Source of the DNA: Alphaproteobacteria bacterium
GTDB lineage: Bacteria > Pseudomonadota > Alphaproteobacteria > JANQMY01
Length of the DNA: 64,000 bases
Assembly (NCBI GenBank): GCA_028289425.1
Contig: JANQPL010000009.1
Location: 248,001-312,000, forward strand
Direction: 5' to 3'
Shown: positions 1 through 7,648 of the stretch, in pieces
Numbering within the stretch: position 1 is the stretch's first letter
How the letters are laid out: the number at the start of each line of letters is the position of its first letter
The notes under the pieces: generated by a model
The model's input: the letters and a program-made list of their open reading frames with translations, nothing else
Told to the model about the DNA's origin: nothing
Database searches by the model: none
Position numbers and translations under genes: made by a program

Positions 1-286
1 CGCCGATATTTTTTCCGCGGCCGGCCGGATCGACGATCAGTTCCTCCAACTGGCAATACTCGCCGCCATAGCGCATGGCCACATTGTAGGAAACAGACGC
101 CATCCCGAGGATGTTTCCATCCTCTTCCGCAACAATGATCCGCCCACGGCGTTGATCGAGAAGCTGATCGAAGGTTTCGTCCGCTCCGGCGTGCACCTCT
201 TGTTCTGCAAAGGCACCCAGCTGTCCCAGCAGCTCCAAGCAGCGGTCCTTATCGCCGCGCTTCGCGTGTCGAATGGTGATGGTCAT
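1..286 (-). CDS. GNAT family N-acetyltransferase (5' part, cut by window edge)
   Basis: The gene reads leftward and runs off the left edge; 95 codons are visible. The protein starts MTITIRHAKRGDKDRCLEL and contains the stretch EEDGNILGMASVSYNV followed by QLEELIVDPAGRGKNIG. That is the GNAT beta4 strand and the start of the acetyl-CoA pyrophosphate-binding loop (R/Q-x-x-G-x-G/A type, here GRGKNIG). GNAT enzymes transfer an acetyl group from acetyl-CoA to an amine; the acceptor cannot be told. The ATG lies seven bases after the TGA of the upstream crotonase gene, so the two are probably co-transcribed. The fold assignment is firm, the substrate unknown, and the C-terminal third is outside the window. 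Confidence 0.8.
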   Translation of the reverse strand, partial: MTITIRHAKRGDKDRCLELLGQLGAFAEQEVHAGADETFDQLLDQRRGRIIVAEEDGNILGMASVSYNVAMRYGGEYCQLEELIVDPAGRGKNIG

Positions 287-292
287 GGATAT

Positions 293-1144
293 TCACTTCT
301 CCAACCACTGATTAAACTGCGGCGCGCGCTTATCTTGGAACGCTTTCACCCCTTCCCGGGCATCCGGGTGGTGGTCCGCCATGGGCGTTTTCGCGGCGAT
401 TTCGTCTAGGGATTGATCGAAGGGCATTTCGGCCGCCCGGTAAATGGATTGCTTCAGCAGGCGCATGGCGATTTGCGGACCATTGGCCAATTCGCGCGCC
501 AAGGCCATGGTGTGACCATGCAGCGCCTCGTGCTCCACCACCTCGTGAACCAGTCCCAGCTCAAGCGCGCGCTCCGCCGGCACGATCCGTTTGCGCATCA
601 AGAAATCCATGGTGTTGGCGACGCCCATCAATTGCACCAACAAATACTGTCCACCTTCGTCGGGCAATAACCCGAAACGTAATGTGCCCGAACCCATTTT
701 CGCCCCTTGAGCCGCAATGCGGAAATCGCAGGCCAGCGCCAGAGAAAAACCGGTTTGAATGGCCACCCCATTGATCGCCGCGATGGTCAGCTTGTCGAGC
801 TTGCGGATCGATTGATTGATGGGCTGGGATATCCAGCGCAATCCATTATAGGTGCCGTTATGATTGTGGTGTCCGTGGAAGATATCGGGCACCAGTCCTT
901 CTTCCGTGTTCGGATCTTCCTTGCCGCTGATATCGTCGCCTGCGGAAAACGCACGGCCGGATCCCGTAAACACCACGACACGAATGGCATCGTCCATCTG
1001 GATCTGAGTAATGGTTTCCAGCAGATCCCGCTTCATGGTCGCCGTCATGCCGTTTAACCGGTCCGGCTGATTGAACGTGATGAGCGCGATGCCGGGATTT
1101 TCCACCGCCACATCGAATCCACGAAAACTGCCTTCCTTGATCAT
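293..1144 (-). CDS. Enoyl-CoA hydratase/isomerase (crotonase) family protein
   Basis: A 283-residue crotonase-fold protein, the usual length for the family. The oxyanion-hole segment GSGRAFSAGDDIS (about residues 61-73) and the second CoA-site segment AAINGVAIQTGFSLALACD are clear. Both catalytic glutamates of true enoyl-CoA hydratases (GGGCELA and QPEI in the mammalian enzyme) are missing: the equivalents here read QTGFSLA and FGLLPDEGG. It is therefore probably another crotonase-superfamily activity (isomerase, thioesterase or C-C hydrolase) on a CoA thioester rather than a standard hydratase. The ATG at 1144 follows a good Shine-Dalgarno (AGGAGGATGGC). It is the first gene of a leftward pair with the GNAT gene and diverges from the TIR gene. 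Confidence 0.88.
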   Translation of the reverse strand: MIKEGSFRGFDVAVENPGIALITFNQPDRLNGMTATMKRDLLETITQIQMDDAIRVVVFTGSGRAFSAGDDISGKEDPNTEEGLVPDIFHGHHNHNGTYNGLRWISQPINQSIRKLDKLTIAAINGVAIQTGFSLALACDFRIAAQGAKMGSGTLRFGLLPDEGGQYLLVQLMGVANTMDFLMRKRIVPAERALELGLVHEVVEHEALHGHTMALARELANGPQIAMRLLKQSIYRAAEMPFDQSLDEIAAKTPMADHHPDAREGVKAFQDKRAPQFNQWLEK

Positions 1145-1271
1145 GCCATCCTCCTGGTTGATCGCTTTGACGCAAGACTAACACGGAGATCTCGCGGGTA
1201 AATGTGGGATTCAGGCCTGGATTACCCTGCCGGACACGCTGGAAGCGCGTATTAAGCCGTAGGAAGGCTAT

Positions 1272-1299
1272 CTGACATCTCGCGCCCGCATGCTATAGT
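1272..1299 (+). promoter_or_regulatory. Candidate sigma70 promoter of the TIR gene
   Basis: A -35 box CTGACA (1272-1277, 5/6 to consensus), a 16-base spacer and a -10 box TATAGT (1294-1299, 5/6) stand upstream of the TIR gene. Transcription would start near 1306, leaving a leader of about 65-70 bases. Found by eye only. Confidence 0.45.
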
Positions 1300-1368
1300 C
1301 AGGGGCAGGATTACGTCAGTATGGAACATCGTTAGAAGAAACTGGATTGTCGTCTTGGCAGGGGGAAT

Positions 1369-3051
1369 GTGCTCGTCATGAGCTGCCAGGTCTACATTAG
1401 CTACACGATTGATGACAAGGCGACGGCCGACGCAGTGTGTAATCTGGTCGAACGCCGCAAGATCCGCTGCTGGATTGCGCCTCGGGACATTCTCCCCGGC
1501 GAAAACTGGGCGGAAGCGATTCCGAAGGCCATTTCCGCCTGCGACGCACTGGTGGTCATCTTATCGGGAGAAGCGAACAAGTCCTCGCATGTATTGCGGG
1601 AAGTCGAACTCGCGGTCAGCGCCGGCAAATACGTCATTCCGATTCGTATCGAGGATGTCGAACCGTCGCAAGGAATCCAATACCTGATCCAGACCGCGCA
1701 TTGGCTCGACGCCCTCACACCCCCGTTGGAACGTCATATCGAACGCCTTGCCGACTCTCTTGAAGCGCTATTGTGTCGGGACGAAAAAACGTCTCCGCCA
1801 TCGGACGGTCAATCCCTCAAGGGCGATCGCCGCACGGGCGTTGGCGCCACGTCCGAACCTGTAACGGATCATCCACCCCACAGTGACCAACTTGATCGCC
1901 AAAAACTTGCTTTCAGCATATTCGCGGGTCTTGTGATGATCGGCCTCGTGGCATTTGCTGCAACGACGGTCTTCGATGTGTTTTTGCCCGGCGAGCGAAA
2001 CGAGGTCGCGGAACCACTTCCCTCATCGCCGGCTCCCCTCTTGGAAAAACAAATACAGGTTGGCGGCAACCTGATCTACCGTTGGAAAGATGAAACGCGC
2101 AATCGTCAAAATCTGACATACGAGATTACGCGCACGCTTGTCTCCACCGGGAAGTCGTTTCCAAACGAAAAAAATATCGACGCAACATCGTGGCGAGAAA
2201 ACAGGGCGTTTCAGGAAAAGGTTCTGGGAAATGTCGTTTGGCAAGTTCGCGCCAGGTGGGAGAACGATTTGGGCGAAATCGAACGTTCGGATTGGTCGGC
2301 GCCAGCAACCATCGAATACTATCAAGATACGCTTGCGCGCATTCTGGACAAAGGGACCGTCCAAGTCATCTCGAGCTCAAACATCCAATCGAGAGAGGCG
2401 CGAAGCGTCGAGCTACGCTTTCTCGATGAAGCCTTGAGCGCATACGTGAACGAACATTCGACCAAACCTTTCCGGCTTGTGCGCAACCGGCGAACTCAAG
2501 GAACGGAATTGTTTGAGAGCCTCGCATTCGACCAATTCGATGTTATTGTCGGTCAAACCAGCGCCACGCCCGAACGGGAAAACAAGTACAATATTGTCTT
2601 CACAAACCCTCTTTATACTGACATTCAGGCCATCGTACATCTCCGAAACGAAAGTGTTTGCTTCGACAATCAGATCTGCCGGATTCTTTTCTCGGAAAGT
2701 TCCACAAGCGCGGCGTCTGCAACCAGGTTGCAACAGAAGTTCGATAGCGTTTCGCTGAGGCCCGTGAAGTCGATGCAAGGCATCTACAACGAGATCACCA
2801 ACAAATTGATCCGGCGGGAAGCGGACCTTGCCATAATGGATCGCAATATTGCCCTTCGATTTGCCGACGGTGATGAATTCGGTATTAGAAACTTGGACAG
2901 TTCGATCTTGTCCGATCCGCCCTGCGAACGAATATCCATTGCGACCAAAAGGTTCGATTCAAGATTGCGTAAAGTGCTTAACGATGCAATCTCGGAACGC
3001 AAACCGGACCTTGCCAAAGAAGGGACATCCTGTGAGGGGGCCGCCGGGTGA
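1369..3051 (+). CDS. TIR domain - transmembrane - periplasmic Fn3-like/solute-binding sensor protein
   Basis: A 560-residue protein in three parts. Residues 5-117 are a bacterial TIR domain (VYISYTIDDK; CWIAPRDILPGENWAEAI, the BB-loop region; LVVILSGEANKSSHVLREVE). Glu78 in LREVE sits where the catalytic glutamate of NAD-cleaving TIRs such as SARM1 lies. After a polar linker, residues 181-206 form one hydrophobic span. Residues about 228-318 look like a beta-sandwich (WQVRARWENDLGEIERSDWS, Fn3-like). Residues about 325-550 resemble SBP_bac_3 solute-binding domains: FDVIVGQTSATPER followed by FTNPLYTDIQAIV matches their D-x-x-I-x-G..T-x-x-R...F-S-x-P-Y core. Predicted topology is TIR inside, ligand-binding domain in the periplasm. 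The start is GTG; an ATG nine bases on (1378) is an alternative. It has no operon partners. Known TIRs signal or cleave NAD+; a periplasm-gated TIR enzyme is my inference. Confidence 0.85.
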   Translation: MLVMSCQVYISYTIDDKATADAVCNLVERRKIRCWIAPRDILPGENWAEAIPKAISACDALVVILSGEANKSSHVLREVELAVSAGKYVIPIRIEDVEPSQGIQYLIQTAHWLDALTPPLERHIERLADSLEALLCRDEKTSPPSDGQSLKGDRRTGVGATSEPVTDHPPHSDQLDRQKLAFSIFAGLVMIGLVAFAATTVFDVFLPGERNEVAEPLPSSPAPLLEKQIQVGGNLIYRWKDETRNRQNLTYEITRTLVSTGKSFPNEKNIDATSWRENRAFQEKVLGNVVWQVRARWENDLGEIERSDWSAPATIEYYQDTLARILDKGTVQVISSSNIQSREARSVELRFLDEALSAYVNEHSTKPFRLVRNRRTQGTELFESLAFDQFDVIVGQTSATPERENKYNIVFTNPLYTDIQAIVHLRNESVCFDNQICRILFSESSTSAASATRLQQKFDSVSLRPVKSMQGIYNEITNKLIRREADLAIMDRNIALRFADGDEFGIRNLDSSILSDPPCERISIATKRFDSRLRKVLNDAISERKPDLAKEGTSCEGAAG

Positions 3052-3067
3052 TACCTCTTTTAGTCGG

Positions 3068-4786
3068 TCATTTGGGCGCAGCTTGCGCCCCGCGCACCAG
3101 GCGGCCCGGAAGCGCGTCGGTCGGCTCACCCTTTTCGTAGGTGATTTCACCGGAAACGATTGTTGCCTCTATGCCGTGAGAACGCTGGAGCAAGCGCTTG
3201 CCCCCCGCCGGCAGGTCATAAGCCATTTGCGGGCGGTCAAGCCTTAGGTTGTCAAAATCGATGACATTGATGTCCGCCTTCATGCCGGGCGCGATAACAC
3301 CGCGATCATCCAGGCCCACGGTCCGCGCCGTATCCGCCGTCTGGCTTTTGATAAGCCATTCCAGCGGCAAGCGACCTTCTTTTCGGTCGCGGCCCCAATG
3401 GGTCAAAAGGAAAGGCGCAAAGCTCGCATCGCAAATGATGCCTACATGAGCGCCGCCGTCCCCCAGACCCATCACCGTGTCTTTGTGAAGCATCATTTCG
3501 CGCACCGCCCCCAAATTGCCGTCCGCATAATTGATGTGTGGTGAGTAGAGAAATGCGCGGCCGTCATCTTTCAGCATGTAGTCATAGGCCACGTCCCGCG
3601 GCTCTCGGCCTTCCCGCGCCGCAATTGCCGCCACACTTTTTTCGGGCCCCGGCTCATAGTCCGGCGGATCCTCGAATTCATACATGCGCTGGTAGTCCTG
3701 TACCCGACGAGCGGCGTCGTGAAACCCCGGCAGCGCTTCTTCCGAAAACAGCCTTTGGCGAAAGGCCGGATCGCGCAGCGCTGCCACCTTCTGTTCCAGT
3801 GGCAGGTCTGCAATTTTTTCCATAGACGGTAGGCCGGTGAAGGGGTTGTGGCTTGCTTGCAGACCAAGAAGAGTGCCGATGGCGCGTGATGCCACCTGCC
3901 CTTTGATCTTAACGCCGTCGTCCGATGCCTGTTCGATACGTTGAAGAAGGCGGCGCCAGGAATCGGGCGCGCGGGCAACCTGCCCCAGCGAGATGGTCAT
4001 CGGCCGTCTTGACCGTTCGACCATTTCGCGGAACGTGGCGAACTCTTCATCCATGACTTTGAAATCCGAGATCATTTCGAAGACGCCGGCTTCGACATCG
4101 GCCAGTCCCTGGGCCAGGCCCAAGAGTTCATCTTTTGAGGCTGTGAGAGACGGCGTCGGCTCGCCTTTGCTTGTGCGGTGATTGAGGGTGCGCGACGTGG
4201 TGAAGCCGATGGCGCCTGCCCGGATACCTTCCGCCACCAGCTTGCGCATGGCCTCAATGTCCTCCGGTGTTGCCGGTTCGCGATTGGCACCCCGTTCCCC
4301 CATGACAAAGACACGCAAGGCGCCGTGCGGGATTTGCGCACAGAAATCCATATCGTGCGGCACGGCTTCCAGTGCGTCCATATATTCCGGAAAACTTTGC
4401 CAATTCCAGCTCAACCCTTCATGAAGCGCCGTACCCGGAATATCTTCGACGCCTTCCATCAACTCAATGAGCAAATCATGCTGATCCGGCCTTACCGGCG
4501 CAAACCCCACGCCGCAATTGCCCATGACGACTGTCGTGACGCCATGCCAGCTCGATGGGGTCAGCCGGCTGTCCCAGGTGGCCTGCCCGTCATAATGAGT
4601 GTGTATGTCCACAAAGCCGGGCGTGACCATCAAACCATCCGCCTCGATCTCGCGCACACCCGAAGCGGCGACCTGCCCCACCTCGGTGATCTTGCCGCCG
4701 GCGACGGCCACATCCGCTGTACGCGGTGCAGCGCCGGTGCCGTCATAGAGCGTTCCGCCGCGGATCACGAGATCAGCTTGAGCCAT
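3068..4786 (-). CDS. N-acyl-D-amino-acid deacylase family amidohydrolase
   Basis: A 572-residue member of the amidohydrolase-3/D-aminoacylase group. It begins MAQADLVIRGGTLYDGTG, the usual beta-sandwich start of the superfamily, followed by the metal-binding HxH in FVDIHTHYDGQATWD. A late GLGDGGAHVGIICD segment carries the conserved metal/proton-relay Asp and His, and the C-terminal GVIAPGMKADINVID closes the beta-sandwich. Family members hydrolyse N-acyl-D-amino acids or related cyclic amides with one or two zinc ions; the substrate here is unknown. The ATG at 4786 is preferred over upstream in-frame starts because GAGGAGGAC precedes it. It is transcribed away from the Rieske gene across a palindrome-bearing gap. 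Confidence 0.88.
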   Translation of the reverse strand: MAQADLVIRGGTLYDGTGAAPRTADVAVAGGKITEVGQVAASGVREIEADGLMVTPGFVDIHTHYDGQATWDSRLTPSSWHGVTTVVMGNCGVGFAPVRPDQHDLLIELMEGVEDIPGTALHEGLSWNWQSFPEYMDALEAVPHDMDFCAQIPHGALRVFVMGERGANREPATPEDIEAMRKLVAEGIRAGAIGFTTSRTLNHRTSKGEPTPSLTASKDELLGLAQGLADVEAGVFEMISDFKVMDEEFATFREMVERSRRPMTISLGQVARAPDSWRRLLQRIEQASDDGVKIKGQVASRAIGTLLGLQASHNPFTGLPSMEKIADLPLEQKVAALRDPAFRQRLFSEEALPGFHDAARRVQDYQRMYEFEDPPDYEPGPEKSVAAIAAREGREPRDVAYDYMLKDDGRAFLYSPHINYADGNLGAVREMMLHKDTVMGLGDGGAHVGIICDASFAPFLLTHWGRDRKEGRLPLEWLIKSQTADTARTVGLDDRGVIAPGMKADINVIDFDNLRLDRPQMAYDLPAGGKRLLQRSHGIEATIVSGEITYEKGEPTDALPGRLVRGAQAAPK

Positions 4787-4873
4787 GGGGTCCTCCTCAT
4801 CTGGTCCAGCGGAAAGCATAGCAAAACAGGGCAGAAAATAGTCACCGCGTATGTGATGTCGGCGAGGATCTTG

Positions 4874-4919
4874 CAAAACTGACCTAACAGTCTATATATA
4901 GACCAATTAGTCAGTTTTG
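4874..4919. promoter_or_regulatory. Nested inverted repeat: candidate TetR operator and promoter before the Rieske gene
   Basis: A perfect 14-base palindrome GTCTATATATAGAC (4890-4903) sits inside longer arms, CAAAACTGACCTAA (4874-4887) and TTAGTCAGTTTTG (4907-4919), which pair with one extra base. A possible promoter overlaps it: TTGCAA (4871-4876), 16 bases, TATATA (4893-4898). The site lies between the amidohydrolase and Rieske genes, and the TetR gene 5878-6453 follows the latter, so autoregulation is the simplest reading. Confidence 0.5.
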
Positions 4920-4929
4920 GAGAACGGCC

Positions 4930-5877
4930 ATGATTCCCAATCGCTGGTACCCGATCCTTGAATCGCAAAAGCTCAAAAGACGGCCCGTTGGCCTAACGCG
5001 GTTGGGCGAGCGTCTGGTGGTGTGGCGGGACCAGGCCGGGACCGCCCAAGCTCTGCCGGCGGTGTGCCCTCATCGCGGCGCCGATCTCGCAACCGGGTGC
5101 ATCAAAAACGGTGAGATCACCTGCCCCTATCATGGTTTCCAATTCAAGGGAGATGGCACCTGCACCCACGTGCCTTGCAGCGGTGCCGAGTCAAAGATTC
5201 CTCACGGTCTGCACATGCAGCCTTACCGGATCGAAGAAGCCCACGGGCTTGTCTGGTTGTGGTGGGGCGATGCCGCGAACGAAACTCCTGTTCCTTTTTT
5301 TGAAGAGGTTGGGAGCGATCTTCGATGCAGCTCAGAGGCCTCTTACATTCTGCCCTATCACTACAGCCGCATGGTGGAGACCAATTTGGACATTCACCAC
5401 ACGCCGTTTGTACATGGGTCCGTCATCCCGGTCGGCCAGCGCGTATCAAACTTTTCAGCCCGACTTGAAGGCGACCGGATCTACACGCAAGGAGAACTGA
5501 CCCGCGACGGTAAGACAGAAGGCATGGCTTTCCGAGCCGATATGATCTTCCCTTGCCTTGGACTTATCGAATTGGCGACCAAGTTTTGGATTGTCGTTTC
5601 CGCAACACCTGTCGATGACACGCACAGTTGGATGTGGTTCCGCTACTATCAGGGCAGAACCAATATTCCGCTCCTGCGCAAGTTCATTCCCTGGTTCAGT
5701 GTGCTGACGGAACTAAGGCTGGTTCAACCACAAGATTGGCGCTTGTTCGAAGGTTTTGAGCCGGGATCTGTCGATGATGTCACCTATCATCTGGTGGAGG
5801 CGGACCAAGGAATTGCGCTTTACCGTGGACGCCGCCGGCAATTGCTCAGCCAACCAAATCTGGCCGAGGCAAGCTAA
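4930..5877 (+). CDS. Rieske [2Fe-2S] non-heme iron oxygenase, VanA-like oxygenase component
   Basis: A 315-residue terminal oxygenase. The Rieske cluster ligands are Cys46/His48 (CPHRGADL) and Cys65/His68 (CPYHGF). The mononuclear iron site is recognisable in ETNLDIHHTPFVHGS (about 151-164), with the conserved Asn and Asp followed by the His pair. The length and the MIPNRWYPI start resemble the vanillate O-demethylase/phthalate-dioxygenase type more than the hydroxylating dioxygenase alpha subunits. Such enzymes need an electron-transfer reductase; none is adjacent. GGAGAACGGCC precedes the ATG. The TAA is immediately followed by the GTG start of a TetR gene, so the two form an operon. The substrate is unknown. 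Confidence 0.9.
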   Translation: MIPNRWYPILESQKLKRRPVGLTRLGERLVVWRDQAGTAQALPAVCPHRGADLATGCIKNGEITCPYHGFQFKGDGTCTHVPCSGAESKIPHGLHMQPYRIEEAHGLVWLWWGDAANETPVPFFEEVGSDLRCSSEASYILPYHYSRMVETNLDIHHTPFVHGSVIPVGQRVSNFSARLEGDRIYTQGELTRDGKTEGMAFRADMIFPCLGLIELATKFWIVVSATPVDDTHSWMWFRYYQGRTNIPLLRKFIPWFSVLTELRLVQPQDWRLFEGFEPGSVDDVTYHLVEADQGIALYRGRRRQLLSQPNLAEAS

Positions 5878-6453
5878 GTGGGTAAACACGCAGCACCCGA
5901 GGTTCGCCGTCAACAAATCCTGGATGCAGCCCTGATCTGTTTCGCGGAGAAGGGCTATCACGAAACCACCGTCGACGACATTGTTCGCGCAAGCTCCCTA
6001 TCCAAGGGCTCGATTTATTGGCATTTCGACACCAAGGAATCGATATTCTTGGGTCTTTTCGATCTCTTTAATGAAGCTATCTTCGAAAGCTGGTCACACG
6101 TTGAGAGCGATCATGTGATCGACGACATACGCCGGTTCGGTGAAATCGCTCTTGATAAATTGCTTGAAGTGCGTCCGCTGCTCAGCGCTTGGACCGAGTT
6201 CTTCCGACATCAAACCATCCGGCGTGAGCTGGGAAAAACCTATACGGCGTCCCGAAAAACCATTAGCAAGCGACTGAAAGCCGGCATTCACTCCGGTGCC
6301 GTACGCAATGTGGACACAGACCACGTGGCCGCTCTTCTCACCGCCGCGGTGGAAGGGCTGCTGCTGCAAGCCGCCGTCGACGAACAATTCGATGCACGGG
6401 CGGCGTGGCCGACAACGTTTGACGTGATCGCACACGGGCTTGTGCCAAACTGA
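5878..6453 (+). CDS. TetR/AcrR family transcriptional regulator
   Basis: 191 residues. The N-terminal helix-turn-helix (RRQQILDAALICFAEKGYHETTVDDIV, then SKGSIYWHFDTKESIF) is the standard TetR DNA-binding fold, and the remainder is a divergent all-helical ligand-binding domain. The GTG start directly abuts the TAA of the Rieske oxygenase gene, implying translational coupling. By family precedent it represses its own operon in the absence of a ligand related to the oxygenase substrate. The likely target is the nested palindrome at 4874-4919. Confidence 0.92.
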   Translation: MGKHAAPEVRRQQILDAALICFAEKGYHETTVDDIVRASSLSKGSIYWHFDTKESIFLGLFDLFNEAIFESWSHVESDHVIDDIRRFGEIALDKLLEVRPLLSAWTEFFRHQTIRRELGKTYTASRKTISKRLKAGIHSGAVRNVDTDHVAALLTAAVEGLLLQAAVDEQFDARAAWPTTFDVIAHGLVPN

Positions 6454-6466
6454 CTGCGCGCGTGAC

Positions 6467-6841
6467 TTATTCAAGAGCGTAGTAGTCGCCCTTGTCTTCC
6501 ACAAAAATATGTTTGTCGATGGATAGTCCGGTGGGCCCGTTCAGCGTGCCCATGGCGACGGAAACATAGGACGTATCCCCCTTGGTTCGGCGCCAAAACA
6601 AAGACGATCCGCACACGATGCAAAACCCGCGCTCCGCCTTGTCGGAAGATTCATACCAGGCGATGCTTTCGGCCCCATGGGTGATGACCAATTTTTCCTG
6701 ATCCACATCCGCGGACGGCCAGTAATGGCCGCCCCATCGCCGGCATTGACCGCAATGACACGCATTGGTCCTGATGACGTCCGCATCAAGCCGGAATTTG
6801 ATGTCGCCGCAAAGGCATTCGCCAGTTCGGATCGCAGCCAT
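6467..6841 (-). CDS. GFA family protein (glutathione-dependent formaldehyde-activating enzyme fold)
   Basis: 124 residues with the zinc-ligand pattern of the GFA/CENP-V fold: CLCGDIKF (about 9-16), CHCGQCRRWGG (about 29-39) and CIVCGSSLFWR (about 75-85). The founding member catalyses condensation of formaldehyde with glutathione, but most members are uncharacterised and several need no glutathione, so the reaction is not assigned. Its stop lies 14 bases from the convergent TetR stop. A glutathione S-transferase gene lies just upstream on the same strand. Confidence 0.85.
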   Translation of the reverse strand: MAAIRTGECLCGDIKFRLDADVIRTNACHCGQCRRWGGHYWPSADVDQEKLVITHGAESIAWYESSDKAERGFCIVCGSSLFWRRTKGDTSYVSVAMGTLNGPTGLSIDKHIFVEDKGDYYALE

Positions 6842-6914
6842 TCGAAGCCCCTTCCACCCGTGTTCAATGAACGAATGGTAGTGGAACGAGCCAAGGCTGG
6901 ATAGCGGCAGGCGA

Positions 6915-7565
6915 TCAAAAACCGTCGGTCTGAATGCCGTTGTCGGTCAAGAAGCGGCGCATCGTGCCGACAACTTGGCCGACGGCGGGGCGTGCGCCTA
7001 CCCGCTCCCGCCAATCGATGAGTTTGGCGTTTGAGGCCGGTATGGGATGACCGATGAAACTGGCAAAGAACTGCGCCATGTAGAACGCGATGTCCGCATA
7101 GGAATACGAACCTGCGAGGTATTCCTGAACGCCCAGCAGCTTTTCCATATCTCCGTAATAGGCCGGGATCGCTACCAAGGAGGCTTCCGTCTCTGCTTGG
7201 CGCTCTGGTGTCTGATTATGGGGAAAAAGATTCACCACATTGGGAAAAAACACCTCATCGGACTTCAATTCCAGAAGCCGCGCCCGCGCGCGCTGTTTTG
7301 GCTCTTCAGGCCACAGGGGCGGCGTGGGCTGGATGTGTTCGAAGTATTCGAAAATCTGCGTTGAATCGAAAATCTCCAGATCGCCGTCGATTAACACAGG
7401 CACTTGTTCTTTGGGATTGATCCGCAGCACATCCGGATGCCGTGGTTGATAGAGCGTCGCAAGCGAGAACGGGACGAATTCCCGGTTCGCGTCTATGCCT
7501 TTTTCCAGCGCCGCAATTTCCGCCTTTGCGCCGAACATGCTCAAGGGTCCAGAGAGGAGTTTCAT
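6915..7565 (-). CDS. Glutathione S-transferase family protein
   Basis: 216 residues, standard GST length. The N-terminal thioredoxin-like half contains the cis-Pro segment KEQVPVLIDGDLEIFDSTQIFEYFE (about residues 53-77): VPVL carries the cis-proline and D-S-T binds the gamma-glutamyl group of GSH. The C-terminal half is helical (YLAGSYSYADIAFYMAQFF, the N-capping S-x-x-D motif). The ATG at 7565 follows AGAGGTTGCC. GSTs conjugate or isomerise electrophiles with glutathione in the cytoplasm; the substrate is unknown. Confidence 0.88.
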   Translation of the reverse strand: MKLLSGPLSMFGAKAEIAALEKGIDANREFVPFSLATLYQPRHPDVLRINPKEQVPVLIDGDLEIFDSTQIFEYFEHIQPTPPLWPEEPKQRARARLLELKSDEVFFPNVVNLFPHNQTPERQAETEASLVAIPAYYGDMEKLLGVQEYLAGSYSYADIAFYMAQFFASFIGHPIPASNAKLIDWRERVGARPAVGQVVGTMRRFLTDNGIQTDGF

Positions 7566-7648
7566 GGCAACCTCTTGTGTTGTGGTGACAACGCCTCATA
7601 TGGCGCGCCCCATGGGAAAGCACAATTACGCGGGACGTAATAACGGCG

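Noticed and set aside
1369-3051. TIR gene considered as part of a known antiphage system
   Set aside because: No ThsA, Sir2, STING, CD-NTase or other defence partner gene lies nearby; neighbours are metabolic.
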